Made by a program: the position numbers and the translations under genes
The notes under the pieces: generated by a model
Seen by the model: only the letters and a program-made list of their open reading frames with translations
Told to the model about the DNA's origin: nothing
The model's database searches: none
In this document: positions 1 through 8,051 of the stretch, piece after piece
How the letters are laid out: each line of letters opens with the position of its first letter
How positions within the stretch are numbered: the stretch's first letter is position 1
NCBI GenBank assembly: GCA_021299735.1
Contig: JAJTEM010000014.1
Location: 124,001 to 188,000, forward strand
DNA: 64,000 nt
DNA from: Burkholderiales bacterium
GTDB taxonomy: Bacteria > Pseudomonadota > Gammaproteobacteria > Burkholderiales > Burkholderiaceae_B
Reading direction: 5' to 3'

Positions 1-2
1 CG

Positions 3-458
3 CTGACGATTGTGTCTGCGGGTACCTCCATGCCCGAGGTTGCCACCTCGATTGCAGCTGCCCTGAAGGGCGAGCGCGATATTGCCGTTGGCAATGTGGT
101 GGGCAGTTGTACATTCAATATTTTCGCCTGTCTGGGTATTTCAAGCCTTGTGGCGGCCCCGGTAGGGCTACAGGTTGCCCCTTCATTGCTTGCTTTCGAC
201 ATGTGGGTGATGCTGGCAGTGGCATTTGCCTGTTTGCCAATTTTCCTGACCGGTCGGGAAATTGCCCGCTGGGAAGGTGGCGTGTTCCTGGCTTATTACA
301 CAGCCTATGTTGTGTACCTTATTCTTGATGCGCAAGAGCATGATGCGCTAGGCCTGTATTCGAACACCATGTTGAGTTTTGTGGTACCGATCACCGTGAT
401 TACCTTGGTAGTTAGTCTGTTGCGCAAAAAAAGCGGGGATGAAAGTTCAAACGCGTGA
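3..458 (+). CDS. Calcium/sodium antiporter, C-terminal part (YrbG-like, CaCA family)
   Basis: Only the C-terminal part of the gene is in the window; the frame is open back to base 3, so the true start lies upstream. The visible protein contains GTSMPEVATS followed by VGSCTFNIFACLG. These match the second alpha-repeat of CaCA-family cation exchangers, which binds the transported ion inside the membrane. About four hydrophobic segments follow, and the protein ends in a short polar tail (RKKSGDESSNA). Family knowledge makes it an inner-membrane Na+/Ca2+-type exchanger; the actual ion cannot be told from this fragment. It is followed by a 115 bp gap before the next gene on the same strand. Confidence 0.85.
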   Translation: MTIVSAGTSMPEVATSIAAALKGERDIAVGNVVGSCTFNIFACLGISSLVAAPVGLQVAPSLLAFDMWVMLAVAFACLPIFLTGREIARWEGGVFLAYYTAYVVYLILDAQEHDALGLYSNTMLSFVVPITVITLVVSLLRKKSGDESSNA

Positions 459-573
459 AATCGAAGTATTTAGTTGCATTGATCACTAGATTCAGGGACT
501 TACGCCCCCTTGTTTAAAAGCGTACATTGGTACTGTGTGTTGACCTGTAGTACAGCTAGAACAGGAGAAGGCT

Positions 574-1560
574 TTGAAAATAGCCCCCGCCGTTGTTGTA
601 TTTGGTTTTTGCGTGTTTACCATGGGTGGTGTTGCCCAGGCTGCAAACACCGAAAGTGATTTGCCAGTTTGGTTGCAAGAGCATTTTGAACCGGTTCATT
701 ACGAGTTGACCGACTTTGTTGACGATACCGCTCGGGGCATTGACCAGTTTTTTGGCACCGACGACAGCCTGTTTGTTGAAAACCAGTCTTTCCTTCGCGT
801 TGCATTGGATACCCGGCTTCAGCCGGGTGATTCCAAGCTCGATCCCAGCGTGCGGTTTCGTGTGGACCTGCCCACTACGAAAAAGCGATTGCGTCTGATT
901 ATTGAAAGTGACATTGAAGAACCCTTGGGGCGACTCTCCGAACAGGGTATTCGTGAGGTGCGCGGCGGTGAGCGCTTCGATACCAACAATTCGGCCGTGG
1001 GCCTGGAGCAGCGTTCTTCCAAAGACCCTACCCAGTCTTGGGTGCAGGGTTTGGGCCTGGGTGTGAAATTTGGTACACCGATTGATCCTTACCTGCGTTA
1101 TTCCGCCCTGCGGCAGTGGAATTTCAGCGAAAGCAAATGGCAAATCAACTCATCAAGCCGGGTAACCCAGTTTAACCAGCGTGGTTTGCAGGTGCGAACC
1201 AATTTCGATTTGAATAAACCACTGGATTCGGAAAAAACCCTTCGCTTTCAAACGTATGCAGAATTTGAAGAAATGCGCGACTCTACGGTGTTTTCTCAAA
1301 CCGCAGAAATTAACAGGGTGCTGGATTCTCGCACTGCGTTGCGCTACGCAATTATTGTTGTAGGTGACGATCGCGGTGAAAAAACAATCAAGGACTACAT
1401 TTTGCAGGCTTACTACCGGCGAGATATTCACAAGAATGTTTTGTTCATGGACATTATTCCCGAAATTCACTTCCCTACCTTGGGCAATCGCGACCCCTAT
1501 GTGGCGTTGACCTTTCGTTTGGAGGCGTTTTTCAGGGGTAATTTCAACCGTTCCAGATGA
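574..1560 (+). CDS. Secreted, probably outer-membrane beta-barrel protein of unknown function
   Basis: A 328-residue protein starting at a TTG codon, with an AGGAGA ribosome binding site about seven bases upstream. The first ~23 residues form a signal peptide ending near VAQA. The rest is rich in alternating polar/hydrophobic stretches with many aromatic and arginine residues (for example LRYSALRQWNFSES and YILQAYYRRDI), as expected for outer-membrane strands. I do not recognise a named family. It lies 55 bp upstream of the NdvB-like glucan synthase on the same strand, so a role in glucan export or in the cell envelope is possible but is only inferred from position. Confidence 0.7.
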   Translation: MKIAPAVVVFGFCVFTMGGVAQAANTESDLPVWLQEHFEPVHYELTDFVDDTARGIDQFFGTDDSLFVENQSFLRVALDTRLQPGDSKLDPSVRFRVDLPTTKKRLRLIIESDIEEPLGRLSEQGIREVRGGERFDTNNSAVGLEQRSSKDPTQSWVQGLGLGVKFGTPIDPYLRYSALRQWNFSESKWQINSSSRVTQFNQRGLQVRTNFDLNKPLDSEKTLRFQTYAEFEEMRDSTVFSQTAEINRVLDSRTALRYAIIVVGDDRGEKTIKDYILQAYYRRDIHKNVLFMDIIPEIHFPTLGNRDPYVALTFRLEAFFRGNFNRSR

Positions 1561-1615
1561 CACCTCTGCGTGGTCAACATAGAATTCTTTGACTTTGTCT
1601 TAAAGCAGTAAGCCC

Positions 1616-4237
1616 ATGCCCTCCGTTTTTGCATTGTTTGCCTTTGTGTTACTTGTTGTTGGGGGTTACGGTTACATCAACCAGCCTGCGCAGGAACCGC
1701 CCTGGAATCAAGTTGTTCCAGGTTTTGCATTTTCGCCTTACCAAGCCGGGCAAAGCCCGATCGACAACATTGAGCCAAAGGCTGAAGACATCAACCGTGA
1801 TCTTTCTTTGTTGGCGGGTAAAACACGGGCTATTCGAACTTACACAGTGGCTGGCATATTCGGAGAAATTCCCGCGCTGGCCAAAGCACATAACATCAAC
1901 GTTGCACTGGGTGCCTGGTTAAGTCCCGACCTGCAAGCCAATGAAAAAGAACTTGAGCGTTTACTGACCGTGGCGCACAGCCCGCCCTACAATGTGGTTC
2001 GCCTGATTGTGGGCAACGAAGCCCTGTTGCGCGAAGACCTGAACCTGACGCAAATGACTGCCTACCTGGACCAGGTGCGCGCAGAAACCGACATCCCGGT
2101 GAGTACTGCTGAGCCTTGGCACGTGTGGCTGAAAAACCCGGAGCTGGCCGAGCATGTAGATTACCTGGCCGTGCATTTGCTGCCCTTTTGGGAAGGCATT
2201 GCCCTGGATGATGCAGTTGATTTTTCAATCAACACTTACAAACAATTGCAGCAGGCCTTTCCTGGTAAACCGATTGTAGTGACTGAAGTGGGTTGGCCCA
2301 GCAATGGGCGTTCAATCAAGCAGGCTGATGCATCACAAGCCAATCAGGCGAAGTTTTTGCGCCGCTTCATTCCACGTGCACAGCAAGAAAACATTGTTTT
2401 TTATGTGATGGAAGCTTTTGACCAGCCCTGGAAATCAGACATTGAAGGCAGTGTAGGTGGTCACTGGGGTGTGTTCGATTCATTCCGTGAACCGAAGTTT
2501 GAACCCGATCGCCCGATTATTGCCATACCGCAGTGGAAGTTGCTTGCTGCTGCGTCAATTGTGGTGGCTTTGTTAATAACCTTCCTTTTGCTGATCGATA
2601 GCAAAACACTGCGCGACAGCGGGCGCACGTTTTTAATTTTCAATGCCTTTGTTATTTCATGTCTGATTATTTACGTGGTCTATGATTTCACCCTGCATTA
2701 CCACACCTGGGTCAGTGTGCTCATTTCATTGTTTTTGTTACTCGGTGTGGTCGGCGTGTTTGTAATCGTATTGGCCGAAGCCCATGAATGGGCCGAGGCC
2801 ATGTGGTACAGCGGCCGGCGCAGGTTGTTGTCTCGGCCCAAGGGTGCTAAGGCTGATGCTATAACTGCCAGTGGTTATCAGCCTTTTGTGTCAATTCATG
2901 TACCGGCTTATGAAGAGCCGCCTGAAATGTTGATCGATACTTTGAACGCGCTGGCCCGGCTGGATTATCCAAATTTTGAAGTGATCGTAATCGACAACAA
3001 CACGAAAGATGAAGCCACTTGGCGCCCGGTGCAAGCGCATTGCCTGCAGCTTGACCAAAGTCCTGATAAGCGCTTCCGCTTTTTCCACGTAAGCCCCTTG
3101 AGTGGCTACAAGGCTGGTGCCTTGAATTTCGCACTGGAACGCACCAGCCCGCAAGCGGAAGTGGTGGCTGTTATTGATGCAGACTACAAAGTACTGCCCG
3201 GTTGGTTAAGTGATCTCGCCCCGGAGTTCGAAAAGCCCCAGATTGCAATTGTTCAGGCTCCACAAGATTATCGGGATGGACAGGAAAGCGCATTCAAATC
3301 CCTGTGCTATGCCGAGTACAAAGGGTTCTTTCATTTGGGCATGGTAACCCGCAACGAACGCAATGCCATTATTCAGCACGGCACCATGACCATGGTTCGC
3401 CGTTCAGTGCTGGAGCAGGTAGGGTGCTGGGGTGTTAGCACCATTACCGAGGACACCGAGCTGGGGCTGCGAATTTTTGAGCAGGGCCATGAAGCGGTGT
3501 ACATCGATCAAAGCTACGGACATGGCTTGATCCCCGACACTTTCACCGACTACAAAAAACAGCGACACCGCTGGGCCTACGGCGCCATGCAAATTTTGCG
3601 GGAACACGCAGGACAGTTATTTGGGTTTAAGCGAAGCAAACTAACCGCTGGGCAGCGCTACCATTTTGTTTCGGGTTGGTTGCCCTGGATTGCCGACGGC
3701 ATCAATTTGGTGTTCACCCTGTTAGCCTTGGTGTGGTCGGGCTTGATGCTCCACGATCCGGTTGGGTTTAATGCGCCGCCGCTGTTGATCAGCGTTGTGC
3801 CAATCATGTTTTTTACGTTCAAGATTGCCAAGCTGTTTACCTTGTATTTGGTGCAGGTGAAGGCCAGCTTTGGAACCGCTTTGGCAGCGACCCTGGCGGG
3901 TTTGTCACTTAGTTATGCGATAGGGCGGGCCACCTTGTCGGGTCTGTTTGTTGGGCGCAAAATACCCTTTATACGCACCCCAAAAATGGCCAACCGAATG
4001 GCATTGTTGAATGCGGTGAATGCTGCGCGTGATGAATCTGTTTTGGCACTTGTGTTGTTGTGTGCAGTGGGGCTTATTTATTTTCAGTTGGGTTTTGATT
4101 CCAAAGAAAACTTGGCTTGGTGCCTGGTGCTGGTTTCTCAAAGCTTGCCTTTCGCTGCGGCGTTTGTCGTTTCCTTAGTCAGTGCAGCGCCCGCAAGGGC
4201 AGCCGCACACAACGAAATGGGTGTGAAGCAGTCATGA
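1616..4237 (+). CDS. ndvB: Membrane beta-1,3-glucan synthase with GH17 and GT2 domains (NdvB-like)
   Basis: An 873-residue protein. After an N-terminal membrane anchor (about 4-22) comes a periplasmic glycoside hydrolase 17-type domain (about 35-300). It carries both expected catalytic glutamates: E135 in IVGNEALL and E224 in VTEVGWPS. Three membrane helices follow (about 308-385), then a cytosolic family 2 glycosyltransferase with DAD (521-523), TED (611-613) and QRHRW (649-653), then about five more helices. Length and domain order match Pseudomonas NdvB-type cyclic beta-1,3-glucan synthases as I recall them, where the GH17 part is thought to rearrange or cyclise the chain. The stop overlaps the next start (ATGA), so the downstream gene is translationally coupled. 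Confidence 0.75.
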   Translation: MPSVFALFAFVLLVVGGYGYINQPAQEPPWNQVVPGFAFSPYQAGQSPIDNIEPKAEDINRDLSLLAGKTRAIRTYTVAGIFGEIPALAKAHNINVALGAWLSPDLQANEKELERLLTVAHSPPYNVVRLIVGNEALLREDLNLTQMTAYLDQVRAETDIPVSTAEPWHVWLKNPELAEHVDYLAVHLLPFWEGIALDDAVDFSINTYKQLQQAFPGKPIVVTEVGWPSNGRSIKQADASQANQAKFLRRFIPRAQQENIVFYVMEAFDQPWKSDIEGSVGGHWGVFDSFREPKFEPDRPIIAIPQWKLLAAASIVVALLITFLLLIDSKTLRDSGRTFLIFNAFVISCLIIYVVYDFTLHYHTWVSVLISLFLLLGVVGVFVIVLAEAHEWAEAMWYSGRRRLLSRPKGAKADAITASGYQPFVSIHVPAYEEPPEMLIDTLNALARLDYPNFEVIVIDNNTKDEATWRPVQAHCLQLDQSPDKRFRFFHVSPLSGYKAGALNFALERTSPQAEVVAVIDADYKVLPGWLSDLAPEFEKPQIAIVQAPQDYRDGQESAFKSLCYAEYKGFFHLGMVTRNERNAIIQHGTMTMVRRSVLEQVGCWGVSTITEDTELGLRIFEQGHEAVYIDQSYGHGLIPDTFTDYKKQRHRWAYGAMQILREHAGQLFGFKRSKLTAGQRYHFVSGWLPWIADGINLVFTLLALVWSGLMLHDPVGFNAPPLLISVVPIMFFTFKIAKLFTLYLVQVKASFGTALAATLAGLSLSYAIGRATLSGLFVGRKIPFIRTPKMANRMALLNAVNAARDESVLALVLLCAVGLIYFQLGFDSKENLAWCLVLVSQSLPFAAAFVVSLVSAAPARAAAHNEMGVKQS

Positions 4238-5916
4238 GTTCTACGAATACAGCGCTGCAGAGCAGTTTCCAACTGGCTGTTGATGGTGCCACGAAATTGT
4301 CTAAGTGGCGCTTAAGCGGCCAGTTGTTGTTGGCGCTGATTTTTTTAAATTCTACGCTTTGCTTCTCGGCCATTTGGCCCACCGTGTATGTGCTGCCCGA
4401 CCTGGGCGTGTCGCCAGAATTTGTGTGCCTGATCATGTTGCTGTCCGCATGGGTTGCCGTGTTTGGCAAGCCTTCTGTGCGGGCCTTGGGTGTTATTTCA
4501 GCGCTGTATCTGTTAATGGCTTTTGGTCATTATGCCGATGTGGTGGTGCCCAATTTATTGGGGCGCCCGGTCAATTTGTACTGGGATGTGCCACAGCTTC
4601 CGCGCTTCGTTTGGGTAAGCATTCAAGGTTTACCTGTTTGGCTCACCGTTGTGGTGGTGCTGGGGGCTTGTGCCGCTGTGTGGGCTTACCACCGCTTGTT
4701 GTTGCTTGCCATGAAAACAGTCAGCCATGCCGTTGAACCTGTGGCTAAAACGCTGTGGCTATGGAGTGCCTTGTTGCTAGCGGGCGTTGTGGTATTGCTC
4801 AATTATTCCGAGGATCCCGAAAAGCCCACTTTTGTTTCCAAGGCTGTGGTGCCTGTGTACTGGAAGGAGGCCATGAAGCTTCGCGACATTCTGGTGCCCT
4901 CGCGTGCGGCAAAGTTGTTGCCCGCCAGCACGGTGATTGACGAGGCCTTGGCCAATACAGGAAAGCCTGCACTGGCTTCGCTGAACAAGCGCGATGTGTA
5001 CATGATTTTTCTGGAAACCTATGGCGCGGTACTTTATGACCAAAAAGAATCGGCTGATGCTGTAGCGCAAACCCGCAAGCAACTTGAAAAGTCCATACTG
5101 GCCAGTGGTCGCCATGTGGTGTCGGCCTTTTATGTATCGCCTACCATTGGTGGCGCAAGCGACCTGGCGCATTTGTCGGTGCTGTCGGGCATTGATTTAA
5201 AAGACTCGCGCAAACACGATGTGCTGCTAACCACGAATCGCCCCACCTTGATGGATGTGTTCGAACGGGAAGGTTATGAAACCTTTGGCCTTTATCACTC
5301 TGTGGGTTGGGAGTGGGTTGAGCGCGCGTTTTACAGTTTTGACCAATACATTGATGGCCCCGCCTTGAATTACCAAGGCCCTGCATTCGGTTTCTGGAAA
5401 ATTCCAGACCAGTTTGCGGCCGCGCGGGTTGAGCAGCTGTACCCGCGCAATGAACAGGCCAAACCCCGTTTTACTTTTTTCCCGACTATTTCAAGCCATT
5501 TTCCGTTTCATCAAGTGCCGCCCTATCAGCCTGACTGGAAAAAACTGTTGGGGCCTGAGCCGTTCGATGCTGCTGCCGCCGCGCGCGCCCAGGCAGAGCC
5601 TGTGAGTTGGGAATACATGAAACCCGATTACCTTCGCACAATCAACTACACTCACACCTGGCTGGCGGGTTATTTTAGCCAGCCAGAACCACGGGAAACC
5701 GTGTATGTGATGATCGGTGATCACCAGCCCACGGGCAGTGTGTCACGAGAACCCACTCCTTGGGATGTGCCGGTATTCATCGTTTCGAAGGATAAAAAGC
5801 TGTTGGACCGTTTCAAGGCCATGGGCTTTACTGATGGTTTAACACCAAAGAATCGTGCACCTCAGGGCAGTTTGTATGAATTGACCTCTGTGTTGCTAAA
5901 GGGTTTTGGCCAGTGA
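4234..5916 (+). CDS. Inner-membrane sulfatase/LTA-synthase-fold phosphotransferase
   Basis: A 560-residue protein from the ATG at 4234, which overlaps the glucan synthase stop; a longer upstream frame exists but would lie inside the coupled gene. About five N-terminal membrane helices (up to about residue 200) are followed by a periplasmic alkaline-phosphatase-superfamily domain. It shows LETYG (metal ligand E261), TIGGASD (304-310, nucleophile region), GLYHSVGWEW and MIGDHQP (metal ligands D496, H497). Family members transfer or remove phosphoglycerol-type groups or sulfate. Next to an NdvB-like synthase, whose Pseudomonas product is reported to carry glycerol phosphate, glucan substitution is the best inference. 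The position of the LtaS nucleophile threonine is alanine here, with serine 309 beside it. Confidence 0.7.
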   Translation: MSSTNTALQSSFQLAVDGATKLSKWRLSGQLLLALIFLNSTLCFSAIWPTVYVLPDLGVSPEFVCLIMLLSAWVAVFGKPSVRALGVISALYLLMAFGHYADVVVPNLLGRPVNLYWDVPQLPRFVWVSIQGLPVWLTVVVVLGACAAVWAYHRLLLLAMKTVSHAVEPVAKTLWLWSALLLAGVVVLLNYSEDPEKPTFVSKAVVPVYWKEAMKLRDILVPSRAAKLLPASTVIDEALANTGKPALASLNKRDVYMIFLETYGAVLYDQKESADAVAQTRKQLEKSILASGRHVVSAFYVSPTIGGASDLAHLSVLSGIDLKDSRKHDVLLTTNRPTLMDVFEREGYETFGLYHSVGWEWVERAFYSFDQYIDGPALNYQGPAFGFWKIPDQFAAARVEQLYPRNEQAKPRFTFFPTISSHFPFHQVPPYQPDWKKLLGPEPFDAAAAARAQAEPVSWEYMKPDYLRTINYTHTWLAGYFSQPEPRETVYVMIGDHQPTGSVSREPTPWDVPVFIVSKDKKLLDRFKAMGFTDGLTPKNRAPQGSLYELTSVLLKGFGQ

Positions 5917-6608
5917 TTTTATTCAGGTTCTTGCTGCTTTTTTTTCTGTTGCCCGTGGCCCACGGGTTTGAGCGGCCAATCGAAATTGCAGCCATCAGTG
6001 CTGATTATCGAATTGTTGAGGAACTACACGCTACACCCGAGAACATTGACCGTGTATTCGAATTGACCCAAGCCATGGCCAATAAACTGGCCCCGTTGTT
6101 TGATTTACCCATCAAGGTGGCCGTGCTTGAACGAAAGGAAGTAAGTCCCATGTTGTCGACTGTGTCGAGCCATGGCGACTGCATTGTGGTGATTAATAGG
6201 GGCAAACATGCATGGTCCTATTGGGAACCCTTTCTTGTGCATGGTGTATTAACGGTTGATGAGTTGTACGAATTTGCAGCCCTGCATGAGATTGCGCACT
6301 GCTTCAACAAACTAGGCCCGGATGCAAACTACATGAGCTACCAGGAGCCTGGAAGGCCAAGCGAATCGTTTTCGGATATTTTTGCGCTGAGCATGATGAG
6401 CGAGGTGCGCGAAGACTTCGAGATGAAGCGCATTGTGGATGCAGTGATTGAAATACGCGCCAGCTATAACTCACTTGTTTATTCCAGCCACAACACCACA
6501 AAAAATATTAGAAAGGTTTACGACCAGTTGGTTTATAAAACCCCGGCGTACAAAAATGTTTTTTTGTTGGCCAACCATGCGATCAAGCTTTCCAAGCAAA
6601 TTGAATAA
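5913..6608 (+). CDS. Secreted HExxH putative zinc metallopeptidase
   Basis: A 231-residue protein starting at GTG 5913, overlapping the previous stop (GTGA), so it is coupled to the sulfatase-fold gene. Residues 1-18 are a signal peptide (LFRFLLLFFLLPVAHG). The motif LHEIAHC places zinc ligands at H125 and H129 with catalytic E126. The downstream PSESFSDIF contains E151, a plausible third ligand of gluzincin type. I do not recognise the specific family. Being third in a tightly coupled run with the glucan synthase suggests it acts in the periplasm on an envelope component, but no substrate can be named. Confidence 0.7.
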   Translation: MILFRFLLLFFLLPVAHGFERPIEIAAISADYRIVEELHATPENIDRVFELTQAMANKLAPLFDLPIKVAVLERKEVSPMLSTVSSHGDCIVVINRGKHAWSYWEPFLVHGVLTVDELYEFAALHEIAHCFNKLGPDANYMSYQEPGRPSESFSDIFALSMMSEVREDFEMKRIVDAVIEIRASYNSLVYSSHNTTKNIRKVYDQLVYKTPAYKNVFLLANHAIKLSKQIE

Positions 6609-6623
6609 GCATTTCTAAACGTA

Positions 6624-8051
6624 TTAGCCTTGCAGTGGTTGTGCCAGTATCCAAAGCCCCACACCGGTGAACACTACCATCAACACCAGCATTGGAATTT
6701 GGCTGAGCGTGGCGCGGCTGTTGGTATTTTCAAGTTGCAAGGCCTGCTTGTGTGCCAGCCAAACTGCGGCCACATGCCCCGCAAGAATCAACACCACCTG
6801 GCTGGTCCAGATGTCGGCCATGTCGGGAAGCCATGGCAAGCGGCCTGTGATTGCCGTACCAAAAATATTCCAACCCCAGCCGAAGGGGTCCGATACCAGG
6901 CCCCGAATTTTCAAACCCTGACTAAACAGCAGGGTGTAGTAGTGCGTCAGGTGGTACACCACAGCAATGGGCACCAGGCTTGGCAAGTAGCGGCGCAAAA
7001 GCAGGCCGATGGGTTGTTGCCCACCAGTTAGCGCACGCCCCATGTGTAGAAATACGACGAACAACACCAGATAAAAAAATGGGGAGACGATTAGCAAGGC
7101 AATTTCCCATGCGATAAACCAGGGGCGCACTTGAGGATAAATTTTCAGTGGGTGATCACCGAAGGCAATGGTCAAAATACCAAAGGGATCTTGCCAAAAA
7201 ATATTGAAGTACACCGCAGTTTCCCGCAGGCCATCGTACGCGGTAGAGGACAACAAAAACAACACGAACAGGCACTGAGCAGGGTGCCACAGGCGAAGGC
7301 GGTGCAGGTCGGAAAAGGGCAGTGCAATTCGCCAACGGAATTTTCCATCGTTACTGCGAATTCGGCGCAGCGGCGTGCAGGCAGCAAAAATCCTGAACAA
7401 CACAGCAAACAATTCACCGCGTTGCAGCCAGTGCCGTGTGCCCCACAACCACATGCCTGCCAAATTAAAACCACAGAAGGCGATTAGCAAGAAAGCAAGT
7501 TTGCGCGGTGTGCTGTGAAAGAAAAGTTCAATGGCAACCAGGCAGACCAGCTGTAGCAAGGCGGGCCAGTGGCCAAGCCAGCGTGGGTATTTTCGAATGC
7601 CATGCCATTGCGCGGGCACTAGAAAACGCCAAGGATGTTGGTGCTTGTACCAATCGCCAATCAGCATGGCGGAGTATGCGCCGCCCAGCAGAAACAGAAT
7701 CCAGAAGAAGGTCATGTTGAAGTTGCGGTGGCTGTCGTTGCTGCCCACCAAACCGGTGATGACGCAGAACACCAAGGCACTTAACCAGAACACAGAACCT
7801 GCTGCGCGTGCCCGGTATACCCACTTTGCGGATGAAGCCGGAAATGGCAGCACCCAGTGAGTATTCGATCGCGTACTACCACCGGGTTTGCCACTAAAAG
7901 CTAGCAACACGAACGACAACACCAGTGCCAACACCGAGCCGGTGATGTACAAGCCATAAGGCATGGGCAGCTGCACAGGCTCACCAAATGCATGCGCCAG
8001 CGCAGTGGCCGGTGTTGCAAGCAACACCGTTCCAAGCAAATGCACAATCAT
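6624..8051 (-). CDS. Multi-spanning membrane protein of unknown function
   Basis: About 475 residues. The start chosen is ATG at 8051, which overlaps the TGA of the upstream lipoprotein hydrolase gene (ATGA); the frame extends a little further upstream, but this start is coupled and opens directly into a signal/anchor segment. Roughly ten to twelve hydrophobic helices follow, with polar loops rich in H, R and W. The N-terminal region (AFGEPVQLPMPYGLYITG) resembles proteins annotated as fenitrothion-hydrolase-like membrane proteins as I recall them. That name rests on weak function data, so I treat it as unknown. It convergently faces the HExxH gene with a 15 bp gap. Confidence 0.7.
   Translation of the reverse strand: MIVHLLGTVLLATPATALAHAFGEPVQLPMPYGLYITGSVLALVLSFVLLAFSGKPGGSTRSNTHWVLPFPASSAKWVYRARAAGSVFWLSALVFCVITGLVGSNDSHRNFNMTFFWILFLLGGAYSAMLIGDWYKHQHPWRFLVPAQWHGIRKYPRWLGHWPALLQLVCLVAIELFFHSTPRKLAFLLIAFCGFNLAGMWLWGTRHWLQRGELFAVLFRIFAACTPLRRIRSNDGKFRWRIALPFSDLHRLRLWHPAQCLFVLFLLSSTAYDGLRETAVYFNIFWQDPFGILTIAFGDHPLKIYPQVRPWFIAWEIALLIVSPFFYLVLFVVFLHMGRALTGGQQPIGLLLRRYLPSLVPIAVVYHLTHYYTLLFSQGLKIRGLVSDPFGWGWNIFGTAITGRLPWLPDMADIWTSQVVLILAGHVAAVWLAHKQALQLENTNSRATLSQIPMLVLMVVFTGVGLWILAQPLQG

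Noticed and set aside
4117-4233. Upstream extension of the sulfatase-fold gene
   Set aside because: The extra 39 residues overlap the glucan synthase gene in another frame; the ATG at 4234 overlapping its stop is the natural coupled start.
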